From contig CM067369.1 of assembly GCA_034401795.1 (NCBI GenBank), positions 133,891,350-133,955,349 on the forward strand: DNA of 64,000 nt, read 5' to 3'. How positions within the stretch are numbered: position 1 is the stretch's first letter; each line of letters opens with the position of its first letter. This document shows, piece after piece, positions 46,426 through 57,130 of this stretch. The notes beneath the pieces are model-generated. The model was not told where the DNA came from. It did not search any database and saw nothing but the letters and a program-made list of their open reading frames with translations. Source of the DNA: Chaetoderma sp. LZ-2023a (taxonomy: Eukaryota > Mollusca > Caudofoveata > Chaetodermatida > Chaetodermatidae). Made by a program: the position numbers and the translations under genes.

Positions 46426-46512
46426 TTCTTCACTTGTAGGCTAAATGAAGGCTATTTTTGACAATTTGCCGCTGGAATGATGATTTCCTGACCCAATTTG
46501 GTCATAAACCTT

Positions 46513-46743
46513 TTAACACCTTTATCAGCCAAAAACGGCTTCTACAGTGGTCTTCAGAAATGTCCATTTGCAGACTAAGAAGAATATTTTTGAAAATTTA
46601 CCACTGGAATGACTGGCTCGATAACTGAGCCAGTCATTGCAGTGCTAAACCTTCAAAAATAGTCTTCTCTTGGTCTGCAAATTGACATGTTCTTTGAAAA
46701 AATTGAAATTTTCTTGAACAAATTCAAGGCTTAAAAGGGTTAA
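46513..46743. repeat. TtaaB fold-back element
   Basis: TTAA on both sides. The inner arms 'AATGACTGGCTCGATAACTG' and 'AGCCAGTCATT' pair closely. Confidence 0.75.
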
Positions 46744-47313
46744 GGAATATATACAATAAACCACTGGTACTGTCATCACGGTTTCACTCAAATCTATAGA
46801 TTCCTAATGTACCAGTGTATTCCTAATGTATAGTAGGTGTGTGTGGTCATCGGGTTCTGGTGATTTGGATAGAGTATGTGGGTTGGGGACATGGGTGGGT
46901 TGCGGAGTAGATGAAATTCAATTCATTAAAAAGAAGCTAAGATTAAAATCTTAATTCATGAATTATTTACATTAAATCGTACACACTTTAAACATTAAAT
47001 ATATTTAAAAGTGCAAATACGTATTTTTTATATAGTGGCAAAATTTGATCAGCTGCATGTGGTCGGCCATCAGTGAAATGGATTATTCACTAGGAATATA
47101 ATAGTGACATGAACTGAATTAAAACACACATTTAAAGATATTAGATAGGTTCTCCTTTCAAATACGAAATGGTCGTTTAATAGTACAAGTACCACAATAT
47201 GATATCAATACACATTATAGTCCACTTTTAATTCATGGCACAGCAAATAGATTTCCAAAACCTCTTTATACCTTTTTTATATATTGAAAGCATTTATATA
47301 ATGTCATATTATA
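46744..47313. other. No gene seen
   Basis: Contains an open minus-strand stretch of about 35 Pro/Thr/His-rich codons near 46815-46925 with no splice support, and AT-rich sequence. Confidence 0.4.
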
Positions 47314-47515
47314 TTAACCATTTAATGTTCAAATTTTGTCAAGAAAATACAAATATTTGCTTATTGAATGTTCATTTGCAGGTCAAGAAGACTATTTTTG
47401 AAAATGTACCACTGGAATGACTGGCTCACTTATCGAGCTGGTCATTCCAGCCATAAATCTTTATAATTTATAAATAGTATTCTCTTGGCCTCCAAGTCTG
47501 ACTGCTGAGGCTTTG
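47314..47515. repeat. TtaaB copy, right end lost
   Basis: Starts TTAACCATTTAATGTTCAAA; inner arms are present; the right terminal part is missing. Confidence 0.6.
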
Positions 47516-47549
47516 CTGATGACATATTCCATGGGATAAATCTTGGGGC

Positions 47550-47645
47550 CTGCCAAATATTTTGAAAACAATTTAACTGAAAGTTGTTGGTGGCTAAGCC
47601 ACCAACAACTATAAGTCAAATTGGTTTCAGAATATTCAGCAAGTC
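47550..47645. repeat. PalC hairpin
   Basis: 'AATATTTTGAAAACAATTTA' with central 'TTGGTGGCTAAGCCACCAA', a perfect inner palindrome. Confidence 0.8.
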
Positions 47646-47804
47646 AAGAGTTTTTGCGTATTGAAATAGTGTCTGGTGGCTTGCAGTCGTTAAGACAGTT
47701 AAGCTAAAATCCAAATATTAACTAACATTAATTCTGACCATTAAATTATTAAGAGTTACTCCATGCTCATGTAGACCACTACTTGCTAACACAAGTGTAT
47801 TTAC

Positions 47805-47844
47805 CAGTACATACATATTGTCATTTCCTGGCATCAGATTTTTG
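47805..47844 (-). CDS. Possible short upstream ANAPC4 exon
   Basis: Minus strand: acceptor ATACTTTTCGCAG, 40 bases, donor GTAAATAC. One frame is open and reads KNLMPGNDNMYVL, loosely like the ILEDSLYKMCIL stretch that precedes the identified exons in human APC4. Splice signals are good but the exon is very short, the similarity is weak, and an exon linking it to 44408-44581 was not found. Confidence 0.25.
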
Positions 47845-47984
47845 CTGCGAAAAGTATATTTTATATTACCTCTACTTAGACATACTATAGACCAACTATA
47901 CTTAGCAAATAAGAGGTTTTTAATCCAAGTACCTTTATTATCATCTCAAATAATCATAAAGTTTTTTACTACTATGCATACTGG

Positions 47985-48085
47985 TAAGTGAACCAGTGTA
48001 GAAAATCAGAAAATAATTTGACTGAAAGCTGTTACTGGTTAAAGTGACAACAATTTTCGGTGAAATTATTTTCATAAATTTGAAA
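47985..48085. repeat. PalC hairpin, diverged
   Basis: 'AAATAATTTGACTGAAAGC' and 'GGTGAAATTATTTTC' arms around a changed loop. Confidence 0.5.
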
Positions 48086-48589
48086 TCTACTGAATGCAAT
48101 TTTAATCTGTAGATTGGTATAATCCCAGTATATAGCAAGTAAAGCATCAATAAATCGACATTTTATATAAAATTGTATAAATTTGATCAGCTGCATGCAA
48201 TAATACCACACCTGATGCCATGAGTACTGAGTATTTACTCAGCTCTTTCATGCCTAAGTGCTGATTATATCCTCCTTGACGCAAATTTATATTTTAATCG
48301 TTCTCAAGAATTTATTATTAAAAATCGCAGTTGTTAGCATTATTTGATCAGAAATGCTTGAAATGTACTCGATTATAATAATTCTATATAAAAATAAGTG
48401 CTATTATACCTCCTTCACTTTCAAATTTTATTTGGTGTAGGTTTTATATTAAATTAATATCAATTTCAAATCTGTAAATAGATATATTTTGTTCACCTGC
48501 CATGATGCTACATTACCTATTCAAAGAAATGGAGCACTTAAAGCTACTCTTACACATTCACAAAGTTTACGCCAAGCTACTACGACATT

Positions 48590-48660
48590 CCAATCGGGGG
48601 TGGGGGGTGGGGGGGGGGAGGTTTGGGGGTATAATTTTGGGGGAGTTTGGGACATATCGG
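48590..48660. repeat. G-rich tract
   Basis: Runs of G separated by single T or A, capable in principle of quadruplex formation. Confidence 0.7.
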
Positions 48661-48718
48661 GATGGTTGAGAGGGTCAGAAAAGGTCAGGAGAAGTTTTTA
48701 AATGTTTAACACTTCCTA

Positions 48719-49912
48719 CCGTGTTCCGCTTAATAGTAGCGTATGCTCTAATAGAAGCCCACCCCCTAACTTTGACATATGAGCTCCAATGATTTCTTAG
48801 CAGTTTCAAACCAGCAAAACTCTGTATTAGAAGACCACGCCCTAACTCAGCAGACTGTATAGGAAAGTTTTTCTTAAGAGCAAATTTGTAGGAATAGCGT
48901 GTATAATAATAACAATCGTGTCACAGGGTGTGTCTACTTCAGACCGATCTCTGCCCTGATACATTCCCGGCCCCTCTAGATGTCAATACAGGCTTCGGAT
49001 TTGAAAATCTCGACCGCCTATTAGATTAATACTAGTAGTAGGCCATGTATGTTCAAGATATAATAAAGTTTATTCGACACTTTTGTAGTCAAAATGCGCA
49101 TAAAACAGTCTTGGCGTGATTAAATACCTTCATAAGCTTATGATCATGTCGATAGTCACTTACAGGACTGGCGGTATGATCAGCGAACGAAAAGAAGAAG
49201 AAGAAGATTAAATACCTTCCTTATAAATATATTTTAAGACTAAATTTATGTACCAAACAACAAGTACGGGAGAAAATGTGCATCAATTTTGTAATGCCGA
49301 TCAACATTAAATGATCCAAATTGAATTATTACGAACGACAATATAGCCGGCTTCTTAAGTTGGTGAGCCAGCGGTTCTTGAAATGGGAGGCATCATGTTC
49401 TCGCGAGATATTATACGCAAACCGGAGTTTATCAAATGGGTACCCGTTTTTTAAGATCAGGCTAATACTCAGTTCCTATCGCGCAATGATAATATATAGA
49501 TATTCCCGAGTTCCGAGTTCCCGATTCCAGAATATTTATATCCGAGTACTCGCTCTAAAATAAACTCTTCAATTGGAGGCGAATCACGTGATTTGGATTT
49601 TTTCGCGACGCCATTTTATATCAAATTGTGGATTAATTTTGATGTAATAAACGAGCTTTATTAAAGGATACGCAATATTTAGGCGCTCAAATCAAATAAT
49701 TTCACTTCCCCGGTGATGTTTTGAGGTATACATTAAATGGCGGTGGGAATTTTTACGGGAGAAAATACGTTGAATTTCCGTGGTATTAATTTTAGAACTT
49801 TTTTGGGAAAACTCTGTAATATAAGCCCACCCCCTTTCTCAGAGATGTTTGGTTGGAAATTGAACACATCTTGTCCTAATAGAAGCCTAGGATACTATTA
49901 AGCGAAATACGG
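48719..49912. mobile_element. TIR element without transposase
   Basis: Ends CCGTGTTCCGCTTAATAGTA and TACTATTAAGCGAAATACGG form an inverted repeat with two or three mismatches, and TA lies outside each. Also inside are 'TAATAGAAGCC' words near both ends. The 1.2-kb interior has no transposase. A Tc1/mariner-type non-autonomous element is possible; the superfamily is uncertain. Confidence 0.6.
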
Positions 49913-49924
49913 TACTCAAAAACC

Positions 49925-50165
49925 TGGACACTATGGTATACTTCAGGACAGTTCGGGGCCCAGATCACACTTTCATAGCAGTTCGCAGTAGTTCGTGAAT
50001 GTCCAGGATAATTTGGGGCGGATCGTGAGCTGAGTTCGTAGTACTTCGTAACAGTTCATAACAGTTCGTGACAGAGGTCAATGACGTCCAAAAAAGGTTC
50101 CTAAAAATAACTTAGGTTCGGGACACATCGCGAGACTTCGGCGCCAACTTCAGAATGTGTAAGAG
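49925..50165. repeat. Word array built on CAGTTCGTGA
   Basis: Variants CAGTTCGGGG, CAGTTCGCAG, TAGTTCGTGA, AGTTCGTAGT and ACAGTTCATA recur without fixed period. Confidence 0.6.
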
Positions 50166-50227
50166 CAGCTTTAGTGTCTTCCTGCTGAATTTCTGCAGAC
50201 TACAGTTTCCTTTGTGTTTAACTGTCG

Positions 50228-50322
50228 ATATGCTGAATATTTTTAAAAGAATTTGACTAAAGGTTGTTGGTGGCTAAGCCACCAACAACTTTGATTCGTT
50301 GTTTTCAGAATATCCAACAGGT
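50228..50322. repeat. PalC hairpin
   Basis: Left 'GCTGAATATTTTTAAAAGAA', centre 'TTGGTGGCTAAGCCACCAA', right 'TCAGAATATCCAACAGG'. Confidence 0.75.
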
Positions 50323-50807
50323 CCAGATTTATTGCCCATTGAAATTATTGCATGGTGGCTTTCAGTGGTCAGACAGTTAAACACAATAGAGTCTGAATGA
50401 TACTGTCTATTAATTGTAACTACATCAGTTTCAGAGAATATACTTTTGCAAAAACTAGGTGAAATCAACCAATCACGTTCTCTTAAAGTGATCTGGTTCA
50501 GCTATTGTCGTACTTGATGTTTGTAAGTTTTGAAGATATTTAATGTGTTTACAATATAGCAGAAAATTCAAGATGTCTGTCAATCAAATGGACACATCAG
50601 CTTCCATTGGACATTCTGATCAATCAATCTAATTCCAAGTGTCAAACTCATATTTATTCTCTCCTCCCATCTCCACCCCCCACAACCCCAACCACCACAC
50701 AAAAACCAACCCAAAACAACACAAAAAACAAACATATATATATTGCGATTTTCACTGTCAAAATCAATCAACTTATAACAGCTCAATTTTGAATGGCCGA
50801 TGACCAA
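50323..50807. other. No gene seen
   Basis: Diverged stretch related to the repeat in the 22442-23271 arms ('CAATCACGTTCTCTTAAAGT') plus a C/A-rich simple sequence near 50665-50730. Confidence 0.45.
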
Positions 50808-51180
50808 AGCAATGGAGGAATCCAGTTTTAGCCATGCCCCACACATCTCTAGCTAAGCTCCACCCCCGCGTTGCCTGTGTTGGAATCAATCTATCCTTGC
50901 ATTTTCTGAATCTCAGTTGCTAGAAAACTATACAGTTTAGCTGTTGAATATTTTGAAACTAATTTGACTGGGTGCTGTTACTGCCTATGGCAGCAACAAC
51001 ATCCAGTCAAATTAGTTGTAAAATATTCAACAGCATGTTTAGTAAATAGTAAAGACATACAATTTGTACAACCTGAGGGACTATTAAGCAACGAAGACGG
51101 AATAAATCGAGTCATTCATGATGTAATTGATTATGTCAGCCTACACATCACATAGTTGACTATGACGTCATATGATTGAC
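50808..51180 (-). repeat. PalA repeat, reverse orientation
   Basis: 'GCAATGGAGGAATCC' start, hairpin core 50941-51033 with well-paired arms, 'TTTAGTAAATAGTAAAGACA', and ends with 'CTATGACGTCATATGATTG'. Confidence 0.8.
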
Positions 51181-51816
51181 CTGTCCTCAAATGTTTTTTC
51201 AGTGGAAACTTCTCCTGAAAAGACAAAGTTTTAGATCAATGTCTTCAGCAGCTCCTTTTATAATAGATGATATTTCATGTCAATCGACCAACTGGTTTCT
51301 GGGATAATAAAAAGGAGTTTCTATAAATAGCGCAAAATTCAATATGATCACCAACCAAATGGAGCAACTTTTGAGAATATTTGGATTTCTATAACCCAAA
51401 GATAATTCCTGACAAGTTTGGTTGAAATGGTGCAAGCTTACTTCATCTGTCAGGACAAGTGTGCTAATAAACTTAAACTGCATATGGTATAAGATATTAT
51501 TGTTTTAATGATCAGTGAGAAGTGAATACATACATTCATTGTGAAGCTGACAAAATGGCATACAGAAAATTTGAACACAAATATTGAAGAATTTGCCAAA
51601 AGGTATTATATTACCAATGGATATGATCAAAGTTGTATGACAAAAGACAAAATTAGATTGAGTACCCGGTATGATTGACTGCCGAATTCATTCTTATCTG
51701 GAAGACATAAATAAGTTTTTCAGTAAGAGCAAGATATTTGCCGTAAGGGTCGACCTAGTTTCAAGACTGAAACGCCCAGCCTAACTACTTATTGCACCTG
51801 GACAGGAGTAATTATA
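51181..51816. other. No gene seen
   Basis: Anonymous AT-rich sequence. The stretch at 51280-51480 is open on the minus strand but has no recognisable motif. Confidence 0.4.
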
Positions 51817-52867
51817 GGCTTGCGCGATTTTTCGATTTAATTGTGAAATTTGGTTTATTTTTAAAATCGCGATTTTTACGATGTAATTGAGGAAAAATCG
51901 GAAAATCATCAAAAATTTCATGTTTGTTTAAAATCTTAAGTGTGTACTTTTCAGTCACATCTTATCAGTACATGAGTACAATTATAATAGATTCATGACT
52001 GTGTTCATTGTGTTTATATCCCGCCACACCATGCATGTGTTGAAAAATTACTAATCACAACACAAAGCGCTATGATAAACAAGCTAACAATAGCGAGATA
52101 ACACCTTTGTCATTGAGAAAACCAGCTAGTTACTCAGTCGAATCGCTATATAATTTTCTTTCTTTCATTGCAGACCCTGAATCTGTCGTGAAATACCAAG
52201 TACGTACTTAGTTGCAGAGTGTTAGGCAATAATCAGTGCACACAATTCTTTTTAATTGTTTTAGCAATTTCAGGCGGTGTACTAATTTAGACCTTTTTTG
52301 ATTTGGTTGTCATGTCTAATTAAAGAAAATAAAGCAACAGCATTCCAGATTGTTGTATTTTGAACTGTGCGTTCTGTTGATTACTCTTAAATGTAAATCG
52401 TACATTCTATAGGACGAGTTCACGCCGTTACACTCGTACCTACTCAAAGCTACCGTCCTATGTATGTGGATTGCACAGTATCTCCCGGGTACTAATATTA
52501 GCATCTTCGCGATACTCCAGTAATGACCTAAACTCATCCTACAAAGGGAGGCTATAAGCGGAAGCTGATACATCACATAATTTTTATTAAACCATACCCA
52601 ATATTTAGGCGGTCCCAATTAATAATTTCACTCCCGCGATGATGGATATAAGGTATACATAAGTATAGGTGTAGGATGGTAATAATTTTGTGCTATTTTT
52701 GTATCATTTATTTCAACTTTTTATAGAAATTCCAAGTCCCAGTTTTCGTGACTTGTCACGTTACCCCGGTTTATACTTTTGGGAATTTGGACCTACGATT
52801 TAATTGAAAATTGCGATTTTTTTTATAAAATCGATCGCAATGTTTCAAAGCAAAAATCGTGCAAGCC
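51817..52867. mobile_element. TIR element without transposase
   Basis: Ends GGCTTGCGCGATTTTTCGAT and AAAAATCGTGCAAGCC are inverted repeats, with TA outside each. Subterminal sequence is rich in AAAATCGCGATTTT-like words. The TIR resembles ends I associate with hAT elements, but no 8-bp duplication is visible, so the superfamily is open. Confidence 0.6.
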
Positions 52868-53318
52868 TAAGTCATTACATGTCTACAAGTTTTACAGACA
52901 CAAAAATAGTCCAAATTAAACATATTCTTTTCGATAGATCAGTAAAGTCTACTCATGTCCTTGTTCTCTTTACTAGGCCTATTTATAGTGTACAGTTCTC
53001 ATCAAATCTCTCTGAAACTTCATCCACACATTTTAGGGACAATCTTTAAGTACCAACATCATAACGGAGACCGATTTTTGATTCGCTGCTATATTGGATT
53101 TTAGAATGGCGACTGTGATTTACCCTTAAATTTTACATGCACTACTCCTCTGCTATTGATGAATGGAGATGCCTAGAAGTTGATGGGGATATTCTGGGCT
53201 ATTGATGAATGGAGCTGGATAGAACATGATAGGGATATTCTAGAGGTAACTATTGACATCATAATGAAACACAATTTTCGATTCAGCCCTTGTTGATTTT
53301 TTGAAGATCATCCCACCC
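52868..53318. other. No gene seen
   Basis: Contains a short imperfect direct repeat ('TATTGATGAATGGAG', near 53155 and 53201). Confidence 0.45.
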
Positions 53319-53499
53319 TTACCCCTTTAATGGTAAAATTTGGTCAAGAAAATTTAAAAATTTTCTGATTGAATGTCCATTTACAGGCCAAGAGGATTAT
53401 CGAGCCAGTCAAAAATTGTATTCTCTTGGCCTGTAAATGGACATTACACAAGACCATAGCAGAGGCCAGTTTTGGCAGGCATGACCATTAAAGGTTTAA
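53319..53499. repeat. TtaaB copy with internal deletion
   Basis: The outer arms are good ('CCCCTTTAATGGTAAAATTT' and 'GACCATTAAAGGTTTAA'), but the inner palindrome has been lost around 'GATTATCGAGCCAGTC'. Confidence 0.7.
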
Positions 53500-53924
53500 A
53501 TATTATAATCATTATACTCCTTCCTTATAGATGAATGGATCTTGATAAAAACTTGAGGGCTATATTCTAGTTCAAATTATTACAATGATCTGATTTTTAC
53601 TCACCCCCTTGTACGTTTTAGGTCTGACCCATAAATTTTACAACAGTAATTGATGAATTGATTGGGATCAAAATTAAGGGCCATCACCCACCATTCCCTC
53701 CCCCCCCTCCCCCCACTATGATATTTAAGTGCTAGCAGTCGACACAATAGCGTAGCCTGATTCTTACTGCCTGGTAGATTTTAGATTAGGGTGCTCTACC
53801 ATTAAATTTTAAAATAGCTACTACTCCGTTATGCATGAATTTGAGGAGAGTATTTTGAGGGTAACTATTTACATAATTATTAGACATTTAAAATGACATG
53901 AGGCTAATTTATTATATCACTTGG

Positions 53925-54330
53925 AATATTTCGCTCAGATGACCTGAGCTTTATCAACCACACAATGGGGGCTCATTCGTTCAGACTCGGCGAGATCTCG
54001 TGGGATTAGGAGAGCATCATAAATCGGGAGGAATTCCAGTCCTTGGCCTCCGTTCATGATCAGCTTGCACCGTTTTATCTGTATGGCCTCGTGAACCGTT
54101 GGTTTGCCCCACCTTCTGTTGTTAATATTTTGATGCTATCCATGCTAATTTGATGTGAGTGTTCACTGTAGTGTTCACATGAGGACAAGGCCCTGGTTTG
54201 GTATTTTTTTACTCTCATGCCGAAGGTTCTACCAGTCTTGCCAGCACAGGTGTCATCACAGACCTGGTAGACCACTCTGCACATCTTTTTTTTTATTCTT
54301 ATCTTTAACATGTACCACAAGCCTGTGAAC
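53925..54330 (-). pseudogene. Penelope-like element fragment, GIY-YIG region
   Basis: Minus-strand reading gives CRVVYQVCDDTCAGKTGRTF then GMRVKKYQ, SSCEHYSEHSHQISMDSIKI and after a frame change IKRCKLIMNGGQGLEFLP. These match the GIY-YIG-type nuclease (VVYQ, AGKTGRTF, EHxxxxxH) and C-terminal tail of Penelope-like retroelements. The Tyr of the second GIY-YIG element is replaced (CAGKTGR rather than YVGETGR). It is short and frame-shifted, a dead fragment. Confidence 0.7.
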
Positions 54331-54339
54331 TTACGATCA

Positions 54340-54475
54340 TGACTGACATGTCAACTCCATATGATCCTCCGTTTGTGTGGCCAACCTGTACATGGAGCAT
54401 TTTAAGAGTGAAGCATTAGCAACAGTACTTCATTCCCCACATACGTGGTACCAATATGTGGATGACAAGCGAAAT
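54340..54475 (+). pseudogene. Penelope-like element fragment, RT region
   Basis: Plus strand reads VANLYMEHFKSEALATVLHS then PHTWYQYVDDK, the block leading to the catalytic YVDD of Penelope-like reverse transcriptases. It lies next to, but on the opposite strand from, the nuclease fragment at 53925-54330. Confidence 0.65.
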
Positions 54476-54660
54476 AACAGATATCCATTAAGAAAATAAG
54501 TTAATAAATTAGCTCAGAGTCATTTAAAAATGTCTAATTATGAATCCAGAGCTAAGATAACAATATATAGTGACTTATGTACATTATAATGGATCCGATT
54601 TTCGATTCACCCACTCATGCAGGTAGGGTTTACCAGTAAAAGGGAAACTGCTCTTAATTA

Positions 54661-54673
54661 AAAAATATATATA

Positions 54674-54735
<62 letters not shown>
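54661..54735. repeat. (AT)n microsatellite, left part
   Basis: Alternating AT ending exactly at the Tc1 insertion. Confidence 0.95.
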
Positions 54736-54736
<1 letters not shown>

Positions 54737-56386
54737 GCCTGTGCAAAAGTTAAGCACCAGCAAAAACAATAGAACGTAGAAACATGATGGTACAACTAGG
54801 CTGCCATACTTTTTGTCCCCGCGTTAGCTGACATAATTCCAAGTACGAAATGCACATGCATGCATGACTTCACGCCGCTTGATGTCCGTGCGTGGCGGGA
54901 AACACCACACGTGTTCAGTTATGTAAAAGTCCAGTTTGAGGTGTAGAACATTACATACAGATTTAGGCGACAAGATTAGGAATTTTGTGTTCATGACCGT
55001 GGTTTATTTGTACAGAGAGAATTAGCTCTTGATTGTGAACCGCTATGGCAAGACGAAGGTTAAGTGATCGTGTGAAATGGCAAATCATAGGCATGCATAC
55101 CACTGGTATGTCATGCAGAGAGAGTGGCAGACAGCTGAACATTAACCATACTGTAATCAGTCGTTTGATTGCAAAACATGGGCAAACTAACGAGGTGAAG
55201 GACAGGCCTAGATCTGGAAGACCGAAGAAGACTACTGCCCGTGATGATCGAGCCCTAGTACGCCTTGTTAGGAGATCTCCATTCACCAACAGCAGAGTGC
55301 TCAGCCAGCAATGGGAAACGCGCAATAGAGTGTCAATGTCTACCGTCAAAAGGAGACTGTATGCTGCTGGCATGAAAGCTAGACCTGTCAGACGTCCTCT
55401 CCTCACTGCACACCACAAAGAGGAGCGTCTGAGGTGGTGCAACGAAAGAAGACACTGGAACATGAGATCCTGGAGACGGGTACACTGGTCCGATGAAAGT
55501 CGGTTCCTGCTTCATGCCACAGATGGTCGAACTCGTGTATGGAGGTCCAGACGCACGGCGTACGACCAACGTAACATCATGGAAGAAGTTCCATTTGGTG
55601 GAGGTTCCGTTATGATATGGGGGTGCATCTCATTTGATTGTAAGCTGGAGCTGTTGACTGTACCTGGAACACTAAATGGACAAAGATATCAAGATTCCAT
55701 ACTGGATAGAGTTGTGGTCCCTCATTTTGTAAATCATGCACCTGGAACCCACCCTATATTCATGGATGACAACGCCCGACCACATCGTGCTAGAGCTGCG
55801 CATGAATACCTCCGCCAGAATGCCATCGAAACCCTACCATGGCCAGCAAGGAGCCCTGACATGAACCCTATTGAGCATATCTGGGACATTCTGGGAAACA
55901 TGGTGAGAAGGAGGGATCCTCCTGTGCAGAACCTACAGGAATTAACAGACGCACTCCATCTTGAATGGCAACGAATACCACAATGGCGTATCAGTCGGTT
56001 GGTGACCAGCATGAGACGTCGTGTCCAGGACGTCATCCAGGCACAAGGTGGATATACCCGGTATTAATAATGACAGTCTCAAACTCGTGCACAGATGTTA
56101 AACTTCGTTTTCAGACACCATTAATGACAATCTAGCCACGTGTGTCAACTGTAGGGCAATAGTTGTCAGTTGTGTCAACGTAACCATATTCAGGCCTCGT
56201 TTTCAAGTTCAAACAAAAACATACAGTGTTTCCCCACCATCATAATCAGCATTCCTCTAGTTGCATTATTACCTCTTGCACTAAGATGGATGGGTACATA
56301 AATGTTTATGCTATTGCTTTCTTCATAGCACATGAATATACCCTCGCATGTGCGTAAAAATAGGGTGGTGCTTAACTTTTGCACAG

Positions 56387-56389
<3 letters not shown>
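54736..56389 (+). mobile_element. Tc1-type DNA transposon, copy 2
   Basis: 1654 bp; the same terminal inverted repeats as the copy at 28767-30423 (one base differs at the left end), TA on both sides, opposite orientation. It sits inside an (AT)n microsatellite that continues at 56390-56445. Confidence 0.9.
55045..56067 (+). CDS. Tc1/mariner transposase (DD34E), copy 2
   Basis: 340 residues and open from ATG to stop. It has the same helix-turn-helix pair, GRPKKT linker and DD34E residues as copy 1. Differences from copy 1: Ser for Ile in REIGRQ, Ser for Tyr in RRYPF, one residue fewer in the KARRPARR stretch, Glu for Lys in WCNKRR, Glu for Asp in CKLDLL, Ala for Val in RARAVHE, Leu for Phe in LQEFTD and Asp for Ala in RVQAVIQ. 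None touches a catalytic residue. The two copies must descend from very recent activity of one family. Confidence 0.92.
   Translation: MARRRLSDRVKWQIIGMHTTGMSCRESGRQLNINHTVISRLIAKHGQTNEVKDRPRSGRPKKTTARDDRALVRLVRRSPFTNSRVLSQQWETRNRVSMSTVKRRLYAAGMKARPVRRPLLTAHHKEERLRWCNERRHWNMRSWRRVHWSDESRFLLHATDGRTRVWRSRRTAYDQRNIMEEVPFGGGSVMIWGCISFDCKLELLTVPGTLNGQRYQDSILDRVVVPHFVNHAPGTHPIFMDDNARPHRARAAHEYLRQNAIETLPWPARSPDMNPIEHIWDILGNMVRRRDPPVQNLQELTDALHLEWQRIPQWRISRLVTSMRRRVQDVIQAQGGYTRY

Positions 56390-56445
<56 letters not shown>
56390..56445. repeat. (AT)n microsatellite, right part
   Basis: Continuation of the tract at 54661-54735 after the Tc1 insertion. Confidence 0.95.
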
Positions 56446-56447
<2 letters not shown>

Positions 56448-56814
56448 ACTTATGGAAATAGTTGGAGCTTAGCTCACATGATCCTTTACAAGTTATGTAA
56501 ATATCGTATACATGTATATATGCAATCATGTTATAAAACTCTAGCTATGATATTTCACTGAAATCGATTAATCGCTTGCTGATTTAATTCTTGACTGAAA
56601 AAGCGACACAATAGTATATAAATTACACCTGTGGGTGCACATAGATATTTTATGTATCTCACATTTTAATACAATTATTGCATATCGTCATTGTATATTC
56701 ATACCATCAGTGGCTCACTGTAAATGTCAGTCACAGTTATTTATTAAGAAACAAATCTCGATCAGTCAGTTTTTGTCCATTGTGGGAAATTGAGGAATCT
56801 GGTTTCTCAGTCAA
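56446..56814. other. No gene seen
   Basis: Anonymous AT-rich sequence. Confidence 0.45.
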
Positions 56815-57130
56815 TCATATGATGTCATAATCAACTACATCACCTTAGGCTGACATCATAATCAAGTACGTCATGAATTACTCCGTCTTAAATGCATAAT
56901 AATCCATCAAGTTGTAAAGGTATGTCTTTTCTATTTAATAAACATGCTGTTGAATATTTTGAACCTTATATTTGATTGCCGCTGTTGCTATGGCAAAATA
57001 TTTAACAGCTTACCTGTATAGTTTTCTGGAAATTGAGATTCAAAGAGTGCAGGAACTGATCAATCCCAAGCATGGGTTGAGCTTAGTTAGAGATTGGCAG
57101 GGCATAACTAAAGCTGGATTCCTCCATTGC
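56815..57130 (+). repeat. PalA repeat, core shortened
   Basis: 'CAATCATATGATGTCATAAT' flank, core 56947-57008 with most of the right arm reduced, 'TTACCTGTATAGTTTTCTGG' and 'TAAAGCTGGATTCCTCCATT' at the end. Confidence 0.7.

Noticed and set aside
46815-46925. Open minus-strand Pro/Thr/His-rich stretch between ANAPC4 exon candidates
   Set aside because: No acceptor or donor in the right phase and no resemblance to the missing APC4 segment.
3729-51033. Regularly recurring palindromes considered as a CRISPR array or rho-independent terminators
   Set aside because: Copies are kilobases apart, in both orientations and embedded in longer repeats, within an intron-bearing eukaryotic genome.
52174-52199. 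26-base plus-strand segment with perfect-looking acceptor and donor
   Set aside because: Lies inside a TIR transposon and on the strand opposite to the host gene; no neighbouring exons.
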